Positions 53,320 to 61,622 of a stretch of DNA of 64,000 nucleotides are shown here, piece by piece. The position numbers and the translations under genes were made by a program. Below the pieces are notes generated by a model that made no database searches, had not been told where the DNA came from, and was given only the letters and a program-made list of their open reading frames with translations. The stretch is taken from contig CAWEAT010000011.1 in assembly GCA_963806935.1 (NCBI GenBank), positions 1-64,000 of the forward strand, written 5' to 3'. How positions within the stretch are numbered: the first letter of the stretch is position 1; the number at the start of each line of letters is the position of its first letter. The DNA is from Roseiarcus sp963806935. Its GTDB lineage: Bacteria > Pseudomonadota > Alphaproteobacteria > Rhizobiales > Beijerinckiaceae.

Positions 53320-56042
53320 CCGCGACAGACGCGACGGCATGGCATTCCCTCACTGCCGAAGAGGCCCTCGAGCGGCTCAACACCCGCGTGTCGACCGGCC
53401 TCGACGACGCGGAAGCCGCCCGGCGCCAGGCTCAGTACGGCCTCAACCTGCTGCCGACCGCGCGCAAGCGCGGCCCGCTCATGCGCTTCCTGATGCAGTT
53501 CAAGAATGTCCTCGTCTACGTCCTGCTCGCCGCGGGCTTCATCAAGCTGATGATGGGCCTGTGGCTCGACGCCTCGATCATCCTCGGCGTCGTCGTCATC
53601 AACGGCCTGCTCGGCTTCATCCAGGAAGGCCGGGCGGAGAAATCGCTCGATTCGATCCGCAACATGCTCTCGGCGGAAGCGAGAACATTGCGCAACGGGC
53701 AAACCGCCTTGATCCCGGCCGAGGGGCTGGTGCCGGGCGACATCGTGTCGCTGGAATCCGGCGACAAGATCCCGGCCGACATCCGTCTCGTCGAGGTCAA
53801 GAACCTTCGCACGGAGGAAGCGGCGCTGACCGGCGAATCGGTGCCGTCCGACAAATCGATTGCCCCCGTTTCGGCCAAGGCGACCGTCGGCGATCGCGCC
53901 TGCATGGCCTATTCCGGCACCCTGGTCGTGTCCGGCCGTGCGACGGGAATCGTCGTCGGCACGGGAAGCGACACGGAACTCGGGCGGATCAACCAGATGC
54001 TCGCCGGCGTCAGCGCGCTCGAGACTCCGCTGCTGCTCCAGATCAAGAAGTTCGGCTACGCGATCACCGTCATCATCCTGATCGTCAGCGCGATCACCTT
54101 CGCCTATGGCCGGCTGATCCAGAACATTCCGTTCGTCGAGATGTTCCAGGCGGTGACGGGCATCGCCGTCTCGATGATTCCGGAAGGTCTGCCGGCCCTC
54201 ATCACCATCACCCTCGCCATCGGCGTGCAGCGGATGGCGAGCCGCAACGCCATCGTGCGCCGCCTGCCGGCGGTCGAAACGCTCGGCTCGGTGGCGCGGA
54301 TCTGCTCCGACAAGACCGGGACGCTGACGCTGATGGAGATGATGGTCGTGTCCGCGGCGACCGCGAGCGAAACGGTCGACGTTACAGGCGACGGCTACGC
54401 GAACGAAGGCGAGGTGTTGAAGGGCGGCGAGCCGGTCGGCAATAGCCCGACGCTCGAGCTTCTGGGCCGCGTCTCCGCGCTTTGCAACGACGCGGAGCTG
54501 CGCAGCGATGACGGCGTCTGGAAGGTCGAGGGCGACCCGACCGAGGGCGCGCTCTATCCGTTCGCGGCGAAACTGGGACTCGATCGGCAGAAGGAGCAGG
54601 GCGCCTATCCCCGCATCGATGTCATCCCGTTCGAGTCCGAGCACCGATTCATGGCGACCTTGCACAAGACGCCCGAGGGCGGCGAGGTTCTGCTCGTCAA
54701 GGGCGCGCCGGAGGCGATCTTCGACCATTGCGACCGGCAGCAGGGCGAGGCGGGAAATCACCCGCCGCTCGATCGCGCCCATTTCGAACAGGCCGCCGAC
54801 GCGCTCGCCGCGCAAGGCGAGCGCGTGCTGGCGCTGGCGTGGCTGCCCGATCCCGGTCTCAAGGCGGGGAGCCTGGGTGCGGCCGATCTGCCGAAGACCC
54901 TCATCCTGCTCGGGCTCGTCGGGCTCCTCGATCCGCCGCGCAAGGAGGCGATCGAGGCCGTGAAGGAATGCCACGCCGGCGGCATCCGGGTGACGATGAT
55001 CACCGGGGATCACAAGATCACCGCCGCGGCGATCGCCAAGATGCTCGACATCGGCGACGGCAAGACCGCGGTCACCGGCGCCGAAGTCGCGGAAATGGAC
55101 ATGGCGACGCTGCAGGAGACAGTCGCCAAGGTCGACGTGTTCGCGCGCGCGAGCCCCGAGCACAAGCTCAGGCTGGTCAAGGCAATTCAGGCCAACAAGC
55201 AGGTCGTGGCGATGACCGGCGACGGCGTAAACGATGCACCGGCGTTGAAGAAGGCCGACATCGGCGTCGCCATGGGCGTCAAGGGCACCGAGGTCACCAA
55301 GGAGGCGGCCGAGATGGTGCTGGCCGACGACAATTTTGCCTCGATCACCGCGGCCGTGAAGGAGGGGCGGACCGTCTACAACAACATCGAGAAAGCGATC
55401 CTGTTCATGCTGCCGACCAACGTGGCCCAGGCGCTGGTCATCCTGGTCGCGATCTTCGTCGGCTTCACCACGCCGATCACCGCGCCGCAGATCCTGTGGG
55501 TCAACATGGTGACCTCGGTCGCGCTCGGTCTCGTGATCTCGTTCGAGCCCCATGAGCTCGACGTGATGCGGCGCCCGCCGCGCGCGGTCGATCGTCCGAT
55601 CCTCGACGCCTTCGGCGTGTGGCGGGTCGTGTTCGTCGGGACGGCGCTGCTCATCCTGACGCTATGGGCGTTCTTCTGGATGAAGTCGCAGGGCGGCTCC
55701 GATCCGCTCGCCCGCACGGTCGCAGTCAACGCGCTGGTGATCGGGCAGGTGTTCTATCTCCTCAACAGCCGCTTCAAGATCAACTCGTCGCTGTCGCCGA
55801 TGGCTCATCTCGGCAACCCCTATCTGCCGGCCGGGATCGGGGCGGTGATCGTGCTGCAGCTTCTCTACACCTACGCGCCGCCTTTGCAGTCCCTGTTCGA
55901 AACCGAAGGCGTGCCGCTCGGCGTCTGGCCGTGGCTCTTCCTCGGCGGGCTTATCTTCTTCCTCGTCGTCGAGGCCGAGAAGGCGATCATCCGCGCCATG
56001 CGTTCGCGCGCGCCGACGCTCGAAGCGTCCGCGCCGGCGTGA
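53316..56042 (+). CDS. P-type cation-transporting ATPase (P2, Ca2+-type)
   Basis: The 908-residue pump has an N-terminal cation-ATPase domain (WHSLTAEEALERLNTRVSTG), the actuator motif LTGES, the span-4 motif SMIPEGLPALITITLAIGVQ (PEGLP, typical of P2A pumps), the phosphorylation site SDKTGTLT (Asp about 331), and the hinge VAMTGDGVNDAPALKKADIG (about 632-651). The C-terminal domain adds six spans, e.g. GFTTPITAPQILWVNMVTSV. PEGLP and the NMVTSV span suggest Ca2+ or Mn2+ transport, which is inferred. It overlaps the symporter stop by 4 bases; the two are almost certainly co-expressed. Confidence 0.93.
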   Translation: MTATDATAWHSLTAEEALERLNTRVSTGLDDAEAARRQAQYGLNLLPTARKRGPLMRFLMQFKNVLVYVLLAAGFIKLMMGLWLDASIILGVVVINGLLGFIQEGRAEKSLDSIRNMLSAEARTLRNGQTALIPAEGLVPGDIVSLESGDKIPADIRLVEVKNLRTEEAALTGESVPSDKSIAPVSAKATVGDRACMAYSGTLVVSGRATGIVVGTGSDTELGRINQMLAGVSALETPLLLQIKKFGYAITVIILIVSAITFAYGRLIQNIPFVEMFQAVTGIAVSMIPEGLPALITITLAIGVQRMASRNAIVRRLPAVETLGSVARICSDKTGTLTLMEMMVVSAATASETVDVTGDGYANEGEVLKGGEPVGNSPTLELLGRVSALCNDAELRSDDGVWKVEGDPTEGALYPFAAKLGLDRQKEQGAYPRIDVIPFESEHRFMATLHKTPEGGEVLLVKGAPEAIFDHCDRQQGEAGNHPPLDRAHFEQAADALAAQGERVLALAWLPDPGLKAGSLGAADLPKTLILLGLVGLLDPPRKEAIEAVKECHAGGIRVTMITGDHKITAAAIAKMLDIGDGKTAVTGAEVAEMDMATLQETVAKVDVFARASPEHKLRLVKAIQANKQVVAMTGDGVNDAPALKKADIGVAMGVKGTEVTKEAAEMVLADDNFASITAAVKEGRTVYNNIEKAILFMLPTNVAQALVILVAIFVGFTTPITAPQILWVNMVTSVALGLVISFEPHELDVMRRPPRAVDRPILDAFGVWRVVFVGTALLILTLWAFFWMKSQGGSDPLARTVAVNALVIGQVFYLLNSRFKINSSLSPMAHLGNPYLPAGIGAVIVLQLLYTYAPPLQSLFETEGVPLGVWPWLFLGGLIFFLVVEAEKAIIRAMRSRAPTLEASAPA

Positions 56043-56045
56043 GGA

Positions 56046-56842
56046 TCAGGCGCCCTCCTCCACGAACCTCAGGCCCTTGAGCGAAGCCACATCGTCGTAA
56101 GCGCCCTTCTTCGAGCGCTTGGGCAATTTGATCTTGGCGCGCGGCGCAGTCTCGTAGGGGATCGCCTTCAGCAGGTGGCGGATGCAGTTGAGGCGCGCCC
56201 GCTGCTTGTCGTCCGATGGCACGATGATCCCAGGGCGCCCACTTGGTGTCGGTCGCCTTGAGCATGGTGTCGCGCGCCCGCGAATATTCGTACCACTTGC
56301 CGCGCGAGGAAAGGTCCATCGGGCTCAGCTTCCACTGGCGCAGCGGATCCTTGATCCGGGCCTCGAACCGGCGCTCCTGCTCGGCGTCGCTGACCTCGAG
56401 CCAGAATTTGACCAGAAAGATCCCGTCATCGACGATGACATGCTCGAACTCGGGGCAGAGGATCGAGGAAGCGGCGGTGCTGCGCCTCGGTGCAGAACCC
56501 CATCACCACCTCGACCCCTGCCCGGTTGTACCAGCTGCGGTCGAAGATCACGACTTCGCCCGCCGCCGGCAGGTGAGGCACATAGCGCTGCAGGTAGAGC
56601 TGCGACTTCTCGCGGTCGGACGGCGCCGGGAGCGCCACGACCCGGAACACGCGCGGGCTCACCCGTTCGGTGATCGCCTTGATCACCCCGCCCTTCCCCG
56701 CCGCGTCGCGCCCCTCGAACACGACGACGACCCGCAGGCCCTTGTGCTTGACCCATTCCTGCAGCGCGCAGAGCTCGACCTGGAGCTCGCGGAGCGCCGC
56801 GTCATAGTCCTTGCGCTTCATCGGTTCTTTGGCGGTGCTCAT
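56046..56842 (-). pseudogene. ppk2: Polyphosphate kinase 2 (PPK2), two frameshifts
   Basis: PPK2 transfers phosphate between polyphosphate and nucleotides. The frame from ATG 56842 has MSTAKEPMKRKDYDAALREL, Walker A VVFEGRDAAGKGGVIKAITE, and Walker B/lid VIFDRSWYNRAGVEVVMGFC. Two single-base indels, near 56459-56464 and in a G run at 56228-56231, must be corrected to obtain the rest (DDGIFLVKFWLEVSDAEQER, SPMDLSSRGKWYEYSRARD, DTKWAPWIIVPSDDKQRARL, KGAYDDVASLKGLRFVEEGA) to a stop at 56046. The repaired length, about 265 residues, is normal. It converges with the P-type ATPase, whose stop is only 3 bases away. Confidence 0.9.
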
Positions 56843-57131
56843 GCGCGGCGCTCGATTTGGGCGCAGTTCGCCGCCTGTCGGATGGCGCGTCGACTGCTTG
56901 CTTCCTCCCGGGGCGGTCTTTTCGTCCCGATATGATCGACCATTTCTCGCACCCGAGCCGACGTGCTGGCAAGCGAGCGACGCTCCGGCGATCCTGACGC
57001 AGGGTCCTCGCGCAAGAATCGAGAATTATTTGCGCTTCCGCGAAGCGCCGCTGGAACTCAATCGAAGCTGCCGGCGTTTCGATCGCGCAAGGGCTTTCGG
57101 GCTGCTTGTCTTGACCCGAATGGGCTCCGCC

Positions 57132-57314
57132 ATGTCTCCGATCCTCCCGATTTCGCTCCTGGTCACCGTCCTTTGCATATTCGGGGCGATTGAGGGTGTG
57201 CTGTTTCAGCAGCTTCTGTTCGTCGGGGCGGCGATCTCCGCCACGATCCTGGTCTGCTCCGTCGAGGCCTGGAGCGCCCGGGAGAGGCCCGTTCCGAGCG
57301 AGGATGAGCGCTAG
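57132..57314 (+). CDS. Small two-span membrane protein (60 residues)
   Basis: The frame from ATG 57132 gives MSPILPISLLVTVLCIFGAI, EGVLFQQLLFVGAAISATIL and a hydrophilic tail. Two short spans with few charges between are plausible. In-frame ATG 57120 and further upstream codons exist and no ribosome-binding sequence is convincing, so the call is tentative. It lies between ppk2 and the SDR gene with no close partner. Confidence 0.35.
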   Translation: MSPILPISLLVTVLCIFGAIEGVLFQQLLFVGAAISATILVCSVEAWSARERPVPSEDER

Positions 57315-57353
57315 CCTTCCCAATCCGAGGGACCCGCCAGTCCGCGCGACAGC

Positions 57354-58133
57354 CTAAAAAAATCCCTCCCCGCCATCGACGGTCAGCACGTGGCCGACGA
57401 TATGGCGCGAGCGGTCGCTGCATAAGAACATCACGGCGTCGGCGATATCGTCGCCCTTGGCGATGCTTCCGTCGGGGATGCGGGCCAGGATCGCTGCTTC
57501 GTCGAGCCGGCCGGCGCGAAAGTCCTCCAGAACCCCTTCGGTATTCACATGGCCGGGCGCGACCGCATTGACGCGCAGCCCCTTCCCGGCCCATTCGACC
57601 GCCATGGTCCGAGTCAGGCTCTCGAGCGCCGCCTTGGACGCCGAATAGAGCCCAAGGCCGGGTACGGGCCGGCCGGCGGCAATGCTGCTGACGTTGACGA
57701 TAACGCCGCTTCGCCGGTGCTCGATCATCCATTTGGCCATCGCCCGCGCGCCGTTCAGCGGTCCGACGGCGTTGACTGCGAAGAAGCGCGCCGCTTCGGC
57801 CGCCTCGACGTCGATCAGCGGAGAAGCGGCAAAGGCGGCGGCGTTGTTGACGAGGATATCGACCGCGCCGAAGCGATCGACGGCCGTCGCCACCATCCGC
57901 TCGCAGTCCCGGGCATCCGCGACGTCGGCTGCGACCTGAAGCACCGCCGCGGGGCGCTCCCTCTCGATTGCCGCGGCGGCGCGGGCAAGCGTTTCCCGGG
58001 TCCGCCCGGCGATGACGACCCGCGCCCCGTTAAGCGCGAAGCCGTGCGCGATCGCGTAGCCGAGCCCCCCGCCGCCGCCGGTCACGATCGCGACCTTGTC
58101 GGCGAACTCGGCGGGCGCGGCCCACTCCGTCAC
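57354..58133 (-). CDS. Short-chain dehydrogenase/reductase
   Basis: The 259-residue protein has the NAD(P) motif IVTGGGGGLGYAIAHGFALN, the DVADARDCERMVA segment, LVNNAAAFAASPLIDVEAAE, catalytic serine in VNVSSIAAG, the YSASK motif (GLYSASKAALESL) and the C-terminal FLCSDRSRHIVGHVLTVDGG. It is a classical SDR; the substrate is open. The start is GTG 58133 with GGGGA before it, since the longer frame to 58214 would overlap the phhB gene. phhB starts 26 bases upstream on the same strand, so the two may be co-transcribed, as may the DUF4239 gene before it. Confidence 0.92.
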   Translation of the reverse strand: MTEWAAPAEFADKVAIVTGGGGGLGYAIAHGFALNGARVVIAGRTRETLARAAAAIERERPAAVLQVAADVADARDCERMVATAVDRFGAVDILVNNAAAFAASPLIDVEAAEAARFFAVNAVGPLNGARAMAKWMIEHRRSGVIVNVSSIAAGRPVPGLGLYSASKAALESLTRTMAVEWAGKGLRVNAVAPGHVNTEGVLEDFRAGRLDEAAILARIPDGSIAKGDDIADAVMFLCSDRSRHIVGHVLTVDGGEGFF

Positions 58134-58158
58134 TCCCCGGTCCCCTGCCCGCTCCACG

Positions 58159-58470
58159 TCACGGCATGGACTGGAAGCGTTTGGCGAGCGCGCTGATCCG
58201 CTTCGCCGTTTCAATATCGAGATCGGTTATCTTCATCCCGGCGTCATGGGTGCAGAACGAGAACGAAACGATGTTGTAGGAATTGTGGAACTCGGGGTGA
58301 TGGTTCATCACCTCGGCCTCGATCGCGATCTCGACGATGAAGGCGATCGCGTCGCGAAACGTCTTGAGCTCGAACCTCGCCTCGATGTTGGGCGCCTTCA
58401 ACGACCAGTCCGGCAGCTCGGCCAGCGCCGCACGAATCTCGCCGTCGGTGAGGATCTTGTAATGCGCCAT
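58159..58470 (-). CDS. phhB: 4a-hydroxytetrahydrobiopterin dehydratase
   Basis: PhhB recycles the pterin cofactor of aromatic amino acid hydroxylases. The 103-residue protein has MAHYKILTDGEIRAALAELP, DWSLKAPNIEARFELKTFRD and the active-site stretch EVMNHHPEFHNSYNIVSFSF, CTHDAGMKITDLDIETAKRI with the HHP motif. Length is standard. No phenylalanine hydroxylase gene is in the window. It lies between the DUF4239 gene (27 bases before) and the SDR gene, all on the minus strand. Confidence 0.95.
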   Translation of the reverse strand: MAHYKILTDGEIRAALAELPDWSLKAPNIEARFELKTFRDAIAFIVEIAIEAEVMNHHPEFHNSYNIVSFSFCTHDAGMKITDLDIETAKRISALAKRFQSMP

Positions 58471-58497
58471 CAGACTGTCTCCTTATGTCACTCTATC

Positions 58498-59286
58498 TCA
58501 CTTCGGAGCGTCGCCGGCTTCCGCGGCGCCCGGCCGGTCAAGCTGAAGGATTGCCTGCTCGAGCGGCGCCGGCGCGACGCGGATCCAGCCGGTGTAGGGC
58601 TGGCTGAACTCGAGGATCAGAAAGATGGCAAGCCCGATCGACGCGCTGCCCAGGACGAGCATCGCGATCGACATCGGGCTCAATTTCGAAAGGAGCCCCA
58701 TGCTGGCGAACATGACGGACGACCAGAACGTCACAGCGTAGACCATAGGCCAGGGGATCGGGGTCGCCGCCTGCAGCGACATGAGGAGCCGCTGCTCGCC
58801 GATGAAGGCGTAGTTCGCGCGCGCGGCGTTGAGAAGGTTCGTCTGCGCCGACGTCTTGGCGTCGAGGCCATCGAGAAACTTGTTCATGTCGGCCATGGCC
58901 CTGTACGAGGCCTCATAGGCCGCGGCGCGCGAGGTGTCGTCGCCCCAGAACTGTTCGTGCGCCCAGACCAGATCGGTCCTCAAGACGCTGCGCGCCTCGT
59001 CCGCCGTGGGACCAAACTGGCGCATTTCGAGATCGAACTCGAGCGCCCGCGCCGTGATCGTCTGGAGCTCCGTCTGTTGGGTGCTGTAGACGCCGTAAGC
59101 GGTCCAGATCAGGAGGCCGTTGACCAGTACGAGCAGGAGCGTCAACTGCCCGACGACGCCGCCGATCATGTCGCGGGCCTTGTCCGACGTGTAGCGCTCC
59201 GGAAGTAAGCGCTGAAGCACGAGGCCGATGAGGCCGCCCGCGGTGATCAGGCCGGTCACGACGAGCGCGATGGCGATCGAACTCAT
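58498..59286 (-). CDS. DUF4239-type membrane protein, paralogue 3
   Basis: The 262-residue protein has two N-terminal spans (IAIALVVTGLITAGGLIGLV and MIGGVVGQLTLLLVLVNGLL), then LLIWTAYGVYSTQQTELQTI, a helical soluble part, and two C-terminal spans (PMVYAVTFWSSVMFASMGLL and SIAMLVLGSASIGLAIFLIL). The end (EFSQPYTGWIRVAPAPLEQA) matches paralogue 2 at 35365-36135. I start at ATG 59286, after GGGGAGG; a longer frame upstream is not membrane-like. Function is unknown. Confidence 0.82.
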   Translation of the reverse strand: MSSIAIALVVTGLITAGGLIGLVLQRLLPERYTSDKARDMIGGVVGQLTLLLVLVNGLLIWTAYGVYSTQQTELQTITARALEFDLEMRQFGPTADEARSVLRTDLVWAHEQFWGDDTSRAAAYEASYRAMADMNKFLDGLDAKTSAQTNLLNAARANYAFIGEQRLLMSLQAATPIPWPMVYAVTFWSSVMFASMGLLSKLSPMSIAMLVLGSASIGLAIFLILEFSQPYTGWIRVAPAPLEQAILQLDRPGAAEAGDAPK

Positions 59287-59955
59287 TTCCGGCAAATCCG
59301 CCTCCCCAGGACGCGCTTTCGTGGCACGTTCACAAAGGCGCGTCCAGCCGCGGAGGCCGGGGAAATATCCGGGCTTGAAGCGGGCTCGGGATCGAGGGCG
59401 GAACTCGCTGTCCGGCGGCCGATCTTGGCTTCGCCTTGCGGAGTCCGGCGTAGCGAGGGATCCGCCGCTCGTGATCGCGTAATCTAGCGCGGCCAAAGAG
59501 TATCGCCTCGGTCGGCGGCCAGTGTCCGCTATACCCGGCAATAAATCACGGGACACAGAAGTTTAACTCTGTAAATAGTTTGTTGCGCCCGGTTGGACCA
59601 TCTGGCAACCGGGTCGAAAATGCGCTAGGTTGGGCCTGCAAGGCCTGTTACCATTTGCGGCCGGCCTAGCGGGTTTCGATGATGCGGGCGCTATTTTTTG
59701 CAACTACGCCGGGGGCGAAAAACCATTCGCCGACCGTAGCGCGGGATCGCGCTGGACGACATCCCGAGTTCCCTTTGCTAACTCAGGGGCCTCGCTTTTG
59801 ACGGGCTCGACGGACATCGGGATTGCTCGCCTGACCGACGAAGATCGCTCAATCGGAAATGATCCAAGGAAGTTTCGCCGGGATTCCGCGGCGACGGCGG
59901 GCGGCTGGCGTGTGCTCTCATCGATTAGGCTTTTGGGTGGAGATTTGGGACTGAG
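59287..59955. other. Long intergenic region before the cold-shock gene
   Basis: The 669 bases upstream of the cold-shock gene contain an A+T-richer segment near 59540-59585 and a hairpin at 59589-59614. A frame from 59630 overlaps the cold-shock ATG but has no recognisable product and is not called. A long 5' leader, as in other cold-shock mRNAs, is possible. Confidence 0.5.
59589..59614. promoter_or_regulatory. Strong stem-loop in the cold-shock gene upstream region
   Basis: CCCGGTTG and CAACCGGG are perfect 8-base arms; inside, CC and GG extend the stem around an ATCT loop with a GA bulge. It is not followed by a T run on either strand, so it is not a typical terminator. It could be a leader structure or operator about 340 bases upstream of the cold-shock ATG. 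Confidence 0.5.
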
Positions 59956-60627
59956 ATGAGCAAGGGTAAGGACTTTCGCGCGCCTCGCAAACGCGGATTC
60001 GATGACGATGGACCTATGTCCTACGAGTCAAGGCCTCGTCCGTCGCGCGGCTACGGCGGCGCTCCGGAGGGCGGTGGTTTTGGCGGCAGCCCAATGGGGG
60101 CGGCCTCGTCCGCCCCGGTAAATTCCAGCGCGCCTGCGGTCGATGCGGTGGTGAAATGGTTCAAGGCGGACAAGGGCTACGGATTCGTCGAACTCGCCGG
60201 TGGCCAGGGCGATGCGTTCCTGCACGCCAATGCTCTGCATGCGGCCGGCCACGACACTGTCCCTGCGGGGGCGAAACTGCGCGTCCAGGTCGGCGCGGGC
60301 GCCAAGGGCGCGCAAGTCACCCGAGTGCTCGAAGTCGACGCGGCCGGCATCGTTGAGCGTCCCCAACGGCCATCGAGCGAGGGGCTTCGGCCGCGCCGGG
60401 TTGCGCCTGATCCGTCGACCGCCGTTTCAGTCACTGGAAAGGTGAAATGGTTCGACGACGCCAAGGGGTTCGGCTTCGTCGCCAGTGAAGACGGCGGCAA
60501 GGACGTGTTCGTTCACATCTCGATCCTGGGCCCGGCCGGCATTTCGCATCTCGCCGAAGGTCAGCAGGTCACCATGAGGGTGGTTGACACGCCCAAAGGT
60601 CGCGAGGCCATTTCGCTCTCGCTTTAG
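59956..60627 (+). CDS. Double cold-shock-domain protein
   Basis: The 223-residue protein has a disordered, Gly/Arg-rich N-terminus (SKGKDFRAPRKRGFDDDGPM, about residues 1-60) and two cold-shock domains: VDAVVKWFKADKGYGFVELA (about 61-130) and VTGKVKWFDDAKGFGFVASE, GGKDVFVHISILGPAGISHL (about 157-223). The RNP1-like KGYGFV and KGFGFV and RNP2-like VFVH motifs are visible; domain 1 has DAFLHAN in place of VFVH. Such proteins act as RNA chaperones, and two-domain forms are common in Alphaproteobacteria. It is upstream of mazG. Confidence 0.93.
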   Translation: MSKGKDFRAPRKRGFDDDGPMSYESRPRPSRGYGGAPEGGGFGGSPMGAASSAPVNSSAPAVDAVVKWFKADKGYGFVELAGGQGDAFLHANALHAAGHDTVPAGAKLRVQVGAGAKGAQVTRVLEVDAAGIVERPQRPSSEGLRPRRVAPDPSTAVSVTGKVKWFDDAKGFGFVASEDGGKDVFVHISILGPAGISHLAEGQQVTMRVVDTPKGREAISLSL

Positions 60628-60719
60628 GCCCTTCGACGCCAGCGAGCCTCGATAGCAATGCAGAGCGGCCGGGGCGGCGGCCGCCAAATTGCCTCCTGAC
60701 AGACTGTGATCTCCCGCCC

Positions 60720-61553
60720 ATGCAGCCCTCGAACGATATTCGCCGCCTGATCGAAATCATGGCGGCGCTTCGCGACCCCGTCGCCGGTTGTCCGTGGGAC
60801 GTCGAGCAGACATTCGCCTCGATCGCGCCGTTCACGATCGAAGAGGCCTACGAGGTGGCCGACGCAATCGAGCGCGCATCGCCCGAGGACTTGCGCGAAG
60901 AACTCGGCGACCTCCTGCTCCAGGTCGTCTTTCACGCCCGGATGGCCGAAGAAGCGGGCATGTTCGATTTCGGCGGAGTGGTGGAGGCGATCACCGCCAA
61001 GCTCGTCCGCCGTCATCCCCACGTCTTCGGCAGCGCCGGCGCCGAGAGCCCCGAGGCAGTGAAAGCGCTGTGGGGACGCATCAAGGCGGAGGAGAAACGG
61101 GCAAAATCCGAATCGCGCGCAATGCGTGGGTTGCCTCCGGAGCCTCAGTCGGGCGCGCTCGCCGGCGTGCCGTTGGCCTTGCCCGCGCTCACTCGAGCGA
61201 TCAAACTGCAAGAGAAAGCCGGCAAGGTCGGTTTCGACTGGAACGATGTGAGCGCGGTGCTGGCGAAAATCGGCGAGGAAATCGCCGAAGTCGAGGCGGA
61301 GATCGCAACGGGTTCGGAGCAAGCGCTGTCCGGCGAGGTCGGCGACCTCATTTTTGCGGTCGTCAACCTTGCGCGCCATCTCAAGGTCGATCCCGAGAGC
61401 GCGTTGCGCGGCGCGAACGCCAAATTCGAGCGCCGCTTTGCGCATATCGAGCATCGCCTGGCGGAGCGCGGGCAAACCCCCGAAAGCGCCAGTCTCGACG
61501 AAATGGAGTCGCTATGGGGCGACGCGAAGGCGCGGGAGCTCAGGACGGGCTGA
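60720..61553 (+). CDS. mazG: Nucleoside triphosphate pyrophosphohydrolase MazG
   Basis: MazG hydrolyses NTPs to NMP and pyrophosphate. The 277-residue protein has two MazG domains: the first with CPWDVEQTFASIAPFTIEEA, YEVADAIERASPEDLREELG and DLLLQVVFHARMAEEAGMF; the second with KVGFDWNDVSAVLAKIGEEI, AEVEAEIATG and LSGEVGDLIFAVVNLARHLK. The EExxE and EVGD metal-binding acidic motifs are present in both halves. It converges with hflX; the order mazG-hflX-hfq-ntrX is typical of Rhizobiales. Confidence 0.96.
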   Translation: MQPSNDIRRLIEIMAALRDPVAGCPWDVEQTFASIAPFTIEEAYEVADAIERASPEDLREELGDLLLQVVFHARMAEEAGMFDFGGVVEAITAKLVRRHPHVFGSAGAESPEAVKALWGRIKAEEKRAKSESRAMRGLPPEPQSGALAGVPLALPALTRAIKLQEKAGKVGFDWNDVSAVLAKIGEEIAEVEAEIATGSEQALSGEVGDLIFAVVNLARHLKVDPESALRGANAKFERRFAHIEHRLAERGQTPESASLDEMESLWGDAKARELRTG

Positions 61554-61622
61554 CCGACGGTTTCCTGAATTCGGAGGCGGCAGGGCGTCACGCGGCGCGT
61601 GACGCCCCGCAAACGCGAAACG

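Noticed and set aside
53253..55553. Very long minus-strand open frame (766 codons)
   Set aside because: It is antisense to the P-type ATPase, whose family motifs are certain. The product is Asp/His/Arg-rich without any recognisable domain, a usual shadow of G+C-rich codon use.
57340..57366. T-run (minus strand) at the SDR stop as terminator
   Set aside because: The T7 run is inside the last codons and stop, with no hairpin before it in the transcript.
59630..59959. Open frame overlapping the cold-shock start by ATGA
   Set aside because: No recognisable product and no ribosome-binding site; more likely leader sequence.
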